The notes under the pieces: generated by a model
What the model was told of the DNA's origin: nothing
Databases searched by the model: none
What the model saw: only the letters and a program-made list of their open reading frames with translations
Translations under genes and position numbers: made by a program
Shown: positions 33,752 to 41,289 of the stretch, in pieces
Layout of the letters: each line of letters starts with the position of its first letter
How positions within the stretch are numbered: position 1 is the first letter of the stretch
Source of the DNA: Chishuiella changwenlii
GTDB lineage: Bacteria > Bacteroidota > Bacteroidia > Flavobacteriales > Weeksellaceae
Direction of reading: 5' to 3'
Length of the DNA stretch: 41,999 bases
Assembly: GCF_900142565.1 (NCBI RefSeq)
Contig: NZ_FRBH01000016.1
Location: forward strand, 1-41,999

Positions 33752-35914
33752 ATGAGAAAAATTTTATTATCCACACTTTTAGTGGTTATGCTTTTTCCTT
33801 TTAAAGTAAAGGCGGACGAGGGAATGTGGTTCTTGATGTTCATAGAACGATTGAATCAGAGAGATATGCAGAAAGAAGGTTTGCAATTAACTTCAGAAGA
33901 AATTTATAGCATTAATAATAATTCTTTAAAAGATGCAATTGTTCAGTTTGGTGGAGGTTGTACAGCCGAAATGGTTTCTGGACAAGGATTAGTTTTAACA
34001 AATCACCACTGTGGTTATGGTTCTATTGCAGAATTATCTGCACCTGAGCATGATTATTTAAAAGATGGTTTTTGGGCAAAAGATAAAAAAGAAGAATTAA
34101 AACCTAAAAGTTTAAAAGTTCGCTTTTTTGTTCGTATGGACGATGTTTCTAAACGAATTTTAGGAGTTGTAAACGATAAAATGTCTGAGGCTGATCGTGA
34201 AAAAGCGATTAACCAAGAGATTGCAAAAATTGAAAAAGAAAATAACGAAAACGGAAAATACGTTGTTTCTGTTCGTTCATTTTTTCAAGGAAACGAATAT
34301 TACTATTTCGTATACCAAGATTATGAAGATGTACGTTTAGTAGGTACACCTCCAAGTTCTATTGGAAAATTTGGTGGAGATACAGATAACTGGGAATGGC
34401 CACGTCATACAGGAGATTTCTCTATGTTCCGTGTTTATGCAGATAAAGATGGAAATCCAGCACCATATTCAACAGAAAATGTTCCATTAAAACCAAAACA
34501 TCATTTACCAGTTTCATTAAAAGGTTATCAACCAAATGATTTTGCTATGATTTTAGGTTACCCTGGTCGTACTAATCGTTGGATGCCTGCACAAGGAGTT
34601 GCTCAAAATGTAGAATTTGCTTATCCTGCTTGGGTAGAGGCTTCTAAGGTAACTATGGATCAGATGAAAAAATACATGGAGAAAAGTCAAAAAGTAAATA
34701 TTGACTATGCTTCTAAGTATGCTGGTGTTGCAAATTACTGGAAAAACCGTGATGGAATGATTGAGGCTTTAAAACTTCATGGAACTGTTGCTAAAAAAAC
34801 AAAAGAAGAAGAGAAGTTTAATAAGTGGGCAAACAAGTCTAAAAATAAAGCTGAATACGGAAATGTTGTATCAAGTTTAAATGACTATTATGCGAAAACA
34901 AATTTAGATGCTCGTCATAATAATTACATCAATATTTTATTACGTTATTCTACTTTAGCTAGTGCGCCATATTCTATAGGTAAAGCTTTAGAGGTTTATG
35001 CTGATGCTAATGATGCAAAACGTAACGAGTTACGTCCACGTATTCAGAATGCAATAAATACATATTACGAAAAAATGTATTTACCATTAGAGAAAGATTT
35101 ATTAACGGCTCAACTTAATTTATATACTACAAAAGCAAAAGAAGCTGGTTTAGCTCCTTATGTTGCAGAGTTAGCACAGAAAAACAATAACAACTTTACA
35201 GCATTTGTAAATGATGCAGTTGAAAGAAGTTTCTTTGCAGATCAAAAACAAGTTGAGAATTTCTTAATTTCTCCAGATGTAGAAGTACTTAAAAAAGATC
35301 CATTGTATGTTTTATCGAATGCATTGGTAGAAAGAGCTTCTAAAGAAACAGAAGAGCAAAAAGCTTCAGCAGATGTTTATGCTAAAAACTTCCGTTTATT
35401 AGTAAAAGGATTACGCGAATCTAAAATTGGAAATATCCTTTACCCAGACGCTAATTCAACTTTACGTTTAACTTATGGTTCAGTAAAACCTTTACCAAAA
35501 AGTACAAATCCAAAACGTCAACCAGATGTAGCTTCTAACTATTTCACAACATTAGAAGGAACTGTTGCAAAACATATTGCTGGTGACGAAGAATTCGAAA
35601 ATCCACAACGTTTGTTAGATTTAGCAAAAGCTAAAGATTACGGACAATATGCAGATAAAGACGGATATTTACATATCAACTTCTTATCTAATAATGATAT
35701 TACAGGAGGTAACTCTGGTTCTCCAGTAATGAATGGAAAAGGAGAATTAATCGGTATTGCTTTCGATGGAAATATTGAAGCAATGGCTGGTGATGTTATT
35801 TTCGACGAAAAATTACAACGTACAATTTCTGTTGACATTCGTTACGTGTTATGGGTTGTCGACCGTTTCGCCGGAGCAACTAATATTATTGATGAAATGA
35901 CAATTGTTAAGTAA
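33752..35914 (+). CDS. S46 family dipeptidyl peptidase, DPP7 type
   Basis: 720-residue exopeptidase releasing dipeptides from the N terminus of extracellular peptides. Signal peptide MRKILLSTLLVVMLFPFKVKA. The triad is His85 (TNHHCGYGS), Asp222 (RHTGDFSMF) and Ser655 (TGGNSGSP). The S1 specificity residue, 18 after the Ser, is Gly673 (AFDGN). Gly there is known for DPP7, which prefers hydrophobic P1 residues; Arg would mean DPP11, which prefers Asp/Glu. I therefore expect DPP7-like specificity. A helical cap domain occupies the middle. It pairs functionally with the S9 peptidase upstream. Confidence 0.95.
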   Translation: MRKILLSTLLVVMLFPFKVKADEGMWFLMFIERLNQRDMQKEGLQLTSEEIYSINNNSLKDAIVQFGGGCTAEMVSGQGLVLTNHHCGYGSIAELSAPEHDYLKDGFWAKDKKEELKPKSLKVRFFVRMDDVSKRILGVVNDKMSEADREKAINQEIAKIEKENNENGKYVVSVRSFFQGNEYYYFVYQDYEDVRLVGTPPSSIGKFGGDTDNWEWPRHTGDFSMFRVYADKDGNPAPYSTENVPLKPKHHLPVSLKGYQPNDFAMILGYPGRTNRWMPAQGVAQNVEFAYPAWVEASKVTMDQMKKYMEKSQKVNIDYASKYAGVANYWKNRDGMIEALKLHGTVAKKTKEEEKFNKWANKSKNKAEYGNVVSSLNDYYAKTNLDARHNNYINILLRYSTLASAPYSIGKALEVYADANDAKRNELRPRIQNAINTYYEKMYLPLEKDLLTAQLNLYTTKAKEAGLAPYVAELAQKNNNNFTAFVNDAVERSFFADQKQVENFLISPDVEVLKKDPLYVLSNALVERASKETEEQKASADVYAKNFRLLVKGLRESKIGNILYPDANSTLRLTYGSVKPLPKSTNPKRQPDVASNYFTTLEGTVAKHIAGDEEFENPQRLLDLAKAKDYGQYADKDGYLHINFLSNNDITGGNSGSPVMNGKGELIGIAFDGNIEAMAGDVIFDEKLQRTISVDIRYVLWVVDRFAGATNIIDEMTIVK

Positions 35915-35943
35915 TAATCAGCTTATAAGTTGATACTTATTAA

Positions 35944-35991
35944 AAAGACTATTTTATATTAATGTATAGTATAAAATAGTCTTTCTTTTTT
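35944..35991 (+). terminator. Terminator after the S46 peptidase gene
   Basis: AAAGACTATTTTATA (35944-35958) is perfectly paired with TATAAAATAGTCTTT (35970-35984), followed by CTTTTTT. A 15-bp stem. Confidence 0.93.
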
Positions 35992-36014
35992 CGCAAAAAT
36001 TTAAAAAAGTAAAG

Positions 36015-36584
36015 ATGACAGAGAAAGATAAAATGTTAAAGGGGCTTGTTTATAATGCAAACCATGACGAGGAGTTAATTAATGAAAGAATTGCTTGTAA
36101 AGAGTTATGCGAACAATACAACAAAACAAGTTATTCGGATTTTGACAAAAAAAGAGAACTTATAAAAGAAATTGTAAAAACAGCAAAAGGAACTTTTTTA
36201 GTAGAGCAACCTTTTTATTGTGATTATGGATATAATATAGAAATTGGAGAAAATTTCTATTCTAACCATAACTTAGTAATATTAGATGGCGCTCCTGTTA
36301 TTTTTGGTGATAATGTTTTTATAGGACCTAATTGTGGTTTTTACACTGCTGGTCATGCTATTAATGCAAAAGAGAGAAGTGAAGGATTAGAATTTACAAA
36401 ACCAATTACGGTAGGAAACGATGTTTGGTTAGGAGGGAATGTTGTTGTAATGCCAGGTGTAACAATAGGAGATAGCTCAATTATTGGTGCAGGAAGTGTT
36501 GTTACGAAAGATATACCTAGTGGTGTTATAGCAGTTGGTAATCCTTGTAAAGTCTTGAGAGAAATAGATGATGAAGATAAATAA
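36015..36584 (+). CDS. maa: Maltose O-acetyltransferase-like enzyme (left-handed beta-helix)
   Basis: 189-residue cytoplasmic acetyltransferase. The N-terminal Mac domain (MTEKDKMLKGLVYNANHDEEL) is followed by hexapeptide repeats (IEIGEN, VIFGDN, ITVGND, VTIGDS, SIIGAG) and the catalytic His114 in YTAGHAI. It ends with the PSGVIAVGNPCKVLR motif of this class. It acetylates maltose, glucose or a related sugar; the true substrate cannot be told from sequence. Confidence 0.9.
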   Translation: MTEKDKMLKGLVYNANHDEELINERIACKELCEQYNKTSYSDFDKKRELIKEIVKTAKGTFLVEQPFYCDYGYNIEIGENFYSNHNLVILDGAPVIFGDNVFIGPNCGFYTAGHAINAKERSEGLEFTKPITVGNDVWLGGNVVVMPGVTIGDSSIIGAGSVVTKDIPSGVIAVGNPCKVLREIDDEDK

Positions 36585-36615
36585 CCGAATATTATATTAG
36601 AATCATTTGCTTATA

Positions 36616-36652
36616 AAAAATCCCAAAAAGATAATCTTTTTGGGATTTTTTA
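36616..36652. terminator. Strong, probably bidirectional terminator
   Basis: AAAAATCCCAAAAAGA (36616-36631) is perfectly paired with TCTTTTTGGGATTTTT (36635-36650), with a 3-base loop and T-runs on both strands. It sits between convergent genes. Confidence 0.92.
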
Positions 36653-36710
36653 TAATGAAGTTTTTTTTAACTTTCAACAACTTTAATTTAATTATCCTTT
36701 TTAATACATT

Positions 36711-37472
36711 TTACCAAGGAATTTCACCTGTTTCAGGATTAGTTTCTTCACAGAAAAATTTTCCTGTTACACCATCATTTTCAATTAATACATATTTTAT
36801 AATTCTTTTTGCAGCATCTTCAACAGTACCTGTACCTAAATTATTATTAAAATCTGTTTTAGTAAAACCTGGACTTACAGCATTAATTCGGAAATTAGTG
36901 TTCTGAAATTCATATGCTAAATTTACTGTGTACATGTTAAGAGCTGATTTGGAAGATAGATAAACAGCACCTTTAAAGTGATAATATTTGTAATTAGGAT
37001 CACTGTGTAAAGTAATAGAACCTTGACTAGAACTTACCATAACAATTCTTGGTTCGTCCGATTTTTTTAATAAATCTAAAAAAGCCTGTGTAACTCTTAT
37101 TACACCATATACATTGATATCATATACTTCCTTAAAAACATCTACACTTGTATCTGCAGCAGTTTGTGGAATAAAGTTACCCTCTACATCAAATTTACCA
37201 CCAGAAATCCCAGAATTATTAATTAACACATCTAATACTTCAGTTGATTTACCTATTGCTTCACGAGCATTTTTTACTGAATTCTCATCTGTTACATCAA
37301 TCTGTATTGTTTCTACATTTTCTAGTCCTTCGGCCTTTAATTGTTCTACAGCTTTTTGTCCGTTTTGTAAATTACGGCTTCCAAGGTAAACATAGAATCC
37401 TTGTTGTAATAATTGTCTTGCAGTTTCAAAACCAATACTTTTATTGGCTCCTGTTATAAATACTGTTTTCAT
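36711..37472 (-). CDS. Short-chain dehydrogenase/reductase
   Basis: 253-residue NAD(P)-dependent oxidoreductase. The cofactor loop is TGANKSIGFE (7-16), the structural motif is NNSG in place of NNAG, and the active site is Ser in MVSSSQGS with Tyr-x3-Lys in VYLSSKSALN. Classical SDR size and layout. It lies downstream of the Crp/Fnr regulator gene on the same strand and has its own Crp-type operator at 37527. Control by that regulator is inferred; the substrate is unknown. Confidence 0.92.
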   Translation of the reverse strand: MKTVFITGANKSIGFETARQLLQQGFYVYLGSRNLQNGQKAVEQLKAEGLENVETIQIDVTDENSVKNAREAIGKSTEVLDVLINNSGISGGKFDVEGNFIPQTAADTSVDVFKEVYDINVYGVIRVTQAFLDLLKKSDEPRIVMVSSSQGSITLHSDPNYKYYHFKGAVYLSSKSALNMYTVNLAYEFQNTNFRINAVSPGFTKTDFNNNLGTGTVEDAAKRIIKYVLIENDGVTGKFFCEETNPETGEIPW

Positions 37473-37497
37473 TTTTCTTTATTTTATTTTGATAAAG

Positions 37498-37510
37498 CAA
37501 AGTTGTATCA
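37498..37510 (-). promoter_or_regulatory. -7-like box before the dehydrogenase gene
   Basis: Minus strand TGATACAACTTTG. The TTTG core lies 21 nt downstream of the palindrome at 37527-37542. The same 13-mer occurs at 39061-39073 before the TauE gene. Confidence 0.55.
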
Positions 37511-37526
37511 AAATAAAATGGAGTTA

Positions 37527-37542
37527 TTTACCATTTGGTAAA
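37527..37542. promoter_or_regulatory. Crp-type operator before the dehydrogenase gene
   Basis: TTTACC-N4-GGTAAA (core CCATTTGG). It is the exact reverse complement of the 16-mer at 38146-38161. The centre is about 41-42 bp from the predicted transcription start, the position known as class II activation. Confidence 0.75.
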
Positions 37543-37551
37543 AAATGAAAT

Positions 37552-38112
37552 TTATCTAATATTCTTTCTAATTCTACTTAAAGATTGTTGAGTAATACCT
37601 AAATAAGAAGCGATGTAAGCTAATGGAACTCGATTTGCAAGTGTGGGAAATTTTTCTAAAAAAGTTAAATAACGTGTTGTTGCATCTTCCGAAACTAAAG
37701 AACTTCTTCTGTCTAACTTTTCTACTAAAGCTTTCTGAAAAATTTTATCAGTAATAGTATCCCAACCAACAATTGTATTAGAAAGATCATTCCAATCTTT
37801 CTGAGAAAAGACAATCAGTTTACAATTCGTAATGGCTTGTATATATTCTGTCATTGGTTCTCCTTTGTAAGGATTGGTCATTAGATGATTTTCATCTACA
37901 AAGTATTTAGTAATTTCTTCTCCTTTGTTATTGTAATAAGAAATACGTAAAATACCTTCTAAAGTAAAAACAACATGATTAAACATTTTTCCAGGTTCAA
38001 TAAAATATTCATCCTTTTTTAGTTGTAGTTCAGTTGTTCTATTTTTAATTAGCTCAATTTGCTGTTGGTTTAAATTACCAAAAAGCAATAAGTAATTTAT
38101 CAGTTCTTCCAT
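37552..38112 (-). CDS. Crp/Fnr-family transcription regulator
   Basis: 186 residues. A cyclic-nucleotide-binding-type beta roll (about 20-110, with ELQLKKDEYFIEPGKMFNHVVFTLEGILRISY) is followed by a dimer helix and a C-terminal helix-turn-helix (VPLAYIASYLGITQQSLSRIRK). The recognition helix is at the very C terminus, which is common in flavobacteria. No Cys ligands for an Fe-S cluster are seen, so the effector is unknown. Its own promoter and that of the next gene carry the same palindrome, so it likely regulates both. Confidence 0.9.
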   Translation of the reverse strand: MEELINYLLLFGNLNQQQIELIKNRTTELQLKKDEYFIEPGKMFNHVVFTLEGILRISYYNNKGEEITKYFVDENHLMTNPYKGEPMTEYIQAITNCKLIVFSQKDWNDLSNTIVGWDTITDKIFQKALVEKLDRRSSLVSEDATTRYLTFLEKFPTLANRVPLAYIASYLGITQQSLSRIRKNIR

Positions 38113-38115
38113 TAT

Positions 38116-38140
38116 ACAAAATTAGTAAAGCTAATTTTGT
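38116..38140. promoter_or_regulatory. Perfect 10-bp dyad at the regulator's own promoter
   Basis: ACAAAATTAG (38116-38125), 5-base loop, CTAATTTTGT (38131-38140). It contains the minus-strand -7 box TAATTTTG (38117-38124) and lies between operator 38146-38161 and the start codon. It could be a second binding site or a leader hairpin. Confidence 0.6.
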
Positions 38141-38145
38141 GAAAA

Positions 38146-38161
38146 TTTACCAAATGGTAAA
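38146..38161. promoter_or_regulatory. Crp-type operator before the regulator's own gene
   Basis: TTTACCAAATGGTAAA, TTTACC-N4-GGTAAA. The near edge is 21 nt from the -7 box at 38117-38124, identical to the spacing at the dehydrogenase promoter. This implies autoregulation. Confidence 0.75.
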
Positions 38162-38244
38162 AAATATTGTTTAATAAGGGAACTATTTAACATTTAGCGA
38201 ATTCTCTTTTTTAAATAACTTTATTATTATTCCATTAACAATCA

Positions 38245-39042
38245 TTAAATTATAAAATGTATTTTGTCTAACAACATTATAATTTTATCCTGTTTTATAA
38301 TCTCTTGATAAGAAGTAAATAATAAACTAACACCAGAAATAACCATAGCTATATATCCAATCTTTTTAAATAAATTTTCACTAAACAAAGGAAGTATATA
38401 CCTTACACTTATAGAAGAAACTATTGTAGCAAGACTTATAGAAAGACCTATATACAAGGCTGTTTTAGAATATAAACCAAGTGATATATAAATAATAAGC
38501 TTTATAAGATGTAGAAAGACTTCGTTTGCAGCACGTGTGGCAACAATTTCTTCTTTTGTTAAACCATATTTTAAATAAAATCTATTAAACAATAATCCAA
38601 CAGCACCTGTAATTCCAGAAAAGAAACCCGCAAAGAATCCTATAATTGCTAATATAGATTTAGGATACATTTTACTCGAGTTCTCATCGTTTTTAGAAGA
38701 TTTAAAAAGTTGAGGAATATTACCAATTAAAAACAAAGCAATAATAAATTGTAAATATGTTGGATTGATATATTTAATTAAAAAAGCACCTAACAAAACA
38801 GATGGAATTGAGAAAGGAACAAACCAAAGAAATATTTTCCAATTTATATGTTTTTTAAAAACGGCTATTCTCGATACTGAGCTTGTAAATGTTCCTATCG
38901 TTAGCGAAAAAGGAACAACAGATGTAGGTAATAGTAAATTAAGGATAGGTATAAGTATAAGACTTGCACCTCCTCCACAAATAGCACTTAACCAAAATGC
39001 TAAAATAGTTCCAGTAAATAATAATATTAAGTTTAAAATCAT
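38245..39042 (-). CDS. TauE/SafE-family membrane transporter
   Basis: 265 residues, about eight membrane helices. The N-terminal family motif is LSAICGGGASLILIPILN and the second-half counterpart is FFAGFFSGITGAVGLLFNRFYL. The family exports sulfite, sulfoacetate or other organosulfur anions. The anion here is unknown. It is divergent from the OmpR-type regulator gene, and its promoter holds a degenerate copy of that regulator's putative site. Confidence 0.9.
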   Translation of the reverse strand: MILNLILLFTGTILAFWLSAICGGGASLILIPILNLLLPTSVVPFSLTIGTFTSSVSRIAVFKKHINWKIFLWFVPFSIPSVLLGAFLIKYINPTYLQFIIALFLIGNIPQLFKSSKNDENSSKMYPKSILAIIGFFAGFFSGITGAVGLLFNRFYLKYGLTKEEIVATRAANEVFLHLIKLIIYISLGLYSKTALYIGLSISLATIVSSISVRYILPLFSENLFKKIGYIAMVISGVSLLFTSYQEIIKQDKIIMLLDKIHFII

Positions 39043-39060
39043 TTTCTTCTAATTTGATGA

Positions 39061-39073
39061 CAAAGTTGTATCA
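39061..39073 (-). promoter_or_regulatory. -7-like box before the TauE gene
   Basis: Minus strand TGATACAACTTTG, identical to the 13-mer before the dehydrogenase gene. The TTTG begins 10 nt after the end of the direct-repeat site at 39074-39098. Confidence 0.55.
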
Positions 39074-39098
39074 TGATTTAGAAGAAATTTTGAACTTA
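39074..39098 (-). promoter_or_regulatory. OmpR-type direct-repeat site, degenerate copy, TauE promoter
   Basis: On the minus strand: TTCAAAATT, 2 bases, TTCTAAATC. It matches 20 of 25 bases of the two perfect copies at 39204 and 41231. Confidence 0.65.
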
Positions 39099-39203
39099 AC
39101 TTCGATATGGATAGTTCGTTACTTTTTAGTATTTTTAATTGACAAGTGTATATATAATCTTATTAATCAAAAATTTTGAAACCCGAAAGGAGAATCAAAA
39201 ACT

Positions 39204-39228
39204 AAAATTCTAAATTTCTTCTAAATTG
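39204..39228 (+). promoter_or_regulatory. OmpR-type direct-repeat site, two-component promoter
   Basis: TTCTAAATT (39208-39216), 2 bases, TTCTAAATT (39219-39227), so the period is 11 bp, as expected for tandem OmpR/PhoB-type binding. All 25 bases are repeated at 41231-41255. TTTG of the -7 box starts at 39238, 10 nt after the site. Confidence 0.8.
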
Positions 39229-39266
39229 CAGTTGTAATTTGTAAGCGTTAAAGACATCATACGAGC

Positions 39267-39941
39267 ATGAAAATATTAATAATAGAAGATGAGGTAGAAC
39301 TTGCTAAAAGCATGGAAGAATATCTTTCAGAAGAAAATTATTTGTGCGAAATAGCATTTTCTTTTAAAGAAGCAATGGATAAAATATTTACGTTTAATTA
39401 CGATTGTATTCTTTTAGATATTACACTTCCTGATGGGAATGGACTTAAGATTCTCGAAGAATTGAAAAAGGAAAATAAGCAAGATGGTGTTATTATTATT
39501 TCTGCAAAAAACTCGATAGACGACAAAATTAAAGGACTGCATATTGGGGCAGATGATTATTTAACAAAGCCTTTTCATTTATCAGAACTTACCGCTCGTA
39601 TTTATTCTTTGATAAGAAGAAAGCAATTCAATAATTCGAATATAATTATTCAAGACGAATTAGAAATAGATTTGCTTGCAAAGACTGTCTCATTCAATAA
39701 TAAATTAATAGAACTAACAAAAAAAGAATTTGATTTACTGATTTATTTTATCGGAAATAAAAATAGAGTATTATCTAAAAGTACTTTAGCAGAACACCTT
39801 TCAGGAGATTTTGCAGATATGCTAGATAATCATGATTTTGTATATGCACATGTAAAAAATCTGAAGAAGAAATTAATAGATGCTGGATGTAAAAAATATA
39901 TAAAAACAGTATACGGAACAGGATATAAATGGCAAGCATGA
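39267..39941 (+). CDS. OmpR/PhoB-family response regulator
   Basis: 224 residues. Receiver domain with the acidic cluster Glu7-Asp8-Glu9, phospho-acceptor Asp51 (CILLDITLPDGNG) and the conserved Lys in DDYLTKPFHL. The C-terminal winged-helix domain (about 130-222) includes LTKKEFDLLIYFIGNKNRVLSK and ends YIKTVYGTGYKW. It is in an operon with its kinase (4-base ATGA overlap). It is probably autoregulated and likely controls the TauE and PAP2 genes through the 11-bp-period sites (inference). Confidence 0.94.
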   Translation: MKILIIEDEVELAKSMEEYLSEENYLCEIAFSFKEAMDKIFTFNYDCILLDITLPDGNGLKILEELKKENKQDGVIIISAKNSIDDKIKGLHIGADDYLTKPFHLSELTARIYSLIRRKQFNNSNIIIQDELEIDLLAKTVSFNNKLIELTKKEFDLLIYFIGNKNRVLSKSTLAEHLSGDFADMLDNHDFVYAHVKNLKKKLIDAGCKKYIKTVYGTGYKWQA

Positions 39942-41221
39942 AAAACTTATTACAAAAATCCATTCGTCAACTTACAATATTTGCTTTTGTAGTTTTTGCA
40001 CTTAGTGTTCCGTCATATTTTTTATTAGTAGACTGGATATGGCTAAAAGAGTTAGACGAAAATAATAAACTTATTGCGCAAAGAATAGAAAATGAATTTA
40101 ATGAGCAAAAAATAAGTGAGGAAACTTTAGCAGCAAACATTAAATTCTGGAATGAAATACAACCTGTAAGTAGAATAGAATATGCTACAAAACCTTTAGA
40201 AAAAGATAGTTTATATACAGCTACTAGACAAAATATATATGAGAGTAAAGAATCTATAGAACGTTTTAGAGGTTTAAAAACACCCATTAAAATCAACAAT
40301 CATAATTACGTATTAGTTGTAGAAACAAATGTTGAGGAAACGGAAGAAACAGTAGGTTATATTGCAATGGTTACTTTATTGTTTTTCTTAATTTTAGTAA
40401 TAGGTTTTTGGGTATTAAATAGAAGACTTTCTAAAAAATTGTGGGCACCTTTTCAAGATACTTTATCTAAACTGAAAGCCTTTAACTTAAGTAGTCAAAA
40501 TAAAATTTCTTTCTTAGAAACTGATACAACAGAGTTTGTTGAATTAAATGAAACCCTAGATAAACTATTAGAAAATAGTATTAGGATGTATAAAAATCAG
40601 AAAGAATTTACAGAAAATGCTTCTCATGAATTACAAACGCCATTGGCAGTACTAAAAAATAAATTAGATATTCTTTTACAAAGTAAAGATTTAACAGAAA
40701 AGCAGTATCATATTGCAGAGGAAATGAATAAGGCTTTGATAAGAAGTTCTCGAATAAATAAGAATCTTTTATTACTTTCTAAAATAGAAAATAGTCAATT
40801 TGATAGTTCCGAAACTGTTGATTTTGGTCATTTAGTTCTTCAAACAATGGAGAATTTAGAAGAACACTTTAAAGAAAAAGATATAAGTCTAATCTCAAAT
40901 ATAGAGTCAGAGGTTAAGGTTAAAAGTAATAGTGTTTTAACAGAAGTATTAATTAATAATTTGATTATTAATGCTATTCGACATACGTCTTATGGAGGAG
41001 CAATAACAGTAGAATTATCGAAATCAAGTTTTAGTGTCAGAAACTCTGGAATAGAAATGCTTAATCCTGATTTATTATTTAAAAGATTTTCTAGGATGTC
41101 TGTAGATAATAGTGGAAGTGGTCTTGGTTTGTCTATTGTGAAGGAAATAACGAAATTTCAAAATTGGAAAGTTTCTTATAGTTTTGAAAATAACGAACAT
41201 ATTTTTACAATTGTTTTTTAA
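39938..41221 (+). CDS. Membrane sensor histidine kinase, partner of the OmpR-type regulator
   Basis: 427 residues from the ATG that overlaps the regulator stop codon (ATGA). An earlier in-frame ATG at 39929 would only add three residues. Helix 1 is at about 11-30 and helix 2 at about 145-165, enclosing a periplasmic sensing domain of roughly 115 residues. The phospho-acceptor is His230 in NASHELQTPLAVL. The ATPase domain ends with the short SGSGLGLSIVKEI box. The signal is unknown; envelope stress would suit the PAP2 target. Confidence 0.92.
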   Translation: MKNLLQKSIRQLTIFAFVVFALSVPSYFLLVDWIWLKELDENNKLIAQRIENEFNEQKISEETLAANIKFWNEIQPVSRIEYATKPLEKDSLYTATRQNIYESKESIERFRGLKTPIKINNHNYVLVVETNVEETEETVGYIAMVTLLFFLILVIGFWVLNRRLSKKLWAPFQDTLSKLKAFNLSSQNKISFLETDTTEFVELNETLDKLLENSIRMYKNQKEFTENASHELQTPLAVLKNKLDILLQSKDLTEKQYHIAEEMNKALIRSSRINKNLLLLSKIENSQFDSSETVDFGHLVLQTMENLEEHFKEKDISLISNIESEVKVKSNSVLTEVLINNLIINAIRHTSYGGAITVELSKSSFSVRNSGIEMLNPDLLFKRFSRMSVDNSGSGLGLSIVKEITKFQNWKVSYSFENNEHIFTIVF

Positions 41222-41230
41222 GGGATTTAT

Positions 41231-41255
41231 AAAATTCTAAATTTCTTCTAAATTG
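41231..41255 (+). promoter_or_regulatory. OmpR-type direct-repeat site, PAP2 promoter
   Basis: A perfect 25-base copy of the site at 39204-39228, with TTCTAAATT at 41235-41243 and 41246-41254. TTTG of the -7-like box (GACATTTG) starts at 41265, again 10 nt after the site. Confidence 0.8.
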
Positions 41256-41289
41256 GTTTTGACATTTGCTATTCAATAAATAGTAAAAC

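Noticed and set aside
36607-37459. Plus-strand open frames opposite the short-chain dehydrogenase (36607-36906, 37114-37389, 37244-37459)
   Set aside because: The minus-strand gene has all SDR motifs. The plus-strand products are shadow-like, with no motif or start signal, and the first frame begins inside a terminator.
39042-39056. TTTTCTTCTAATTTG at the TauE start codon as a fourth copy of the OmpR-type site
   Set aside because: Only one half-site resembles the repeat, there is no second half at 11 bp, and it overlaps the start codon.
38765-40299. Open frames opposite the TauE gene, regulator and kinase (38765-39052, 39775-39963, 39967-40299)
   Set aside because: All are antisense shadows of genes with clear domains.
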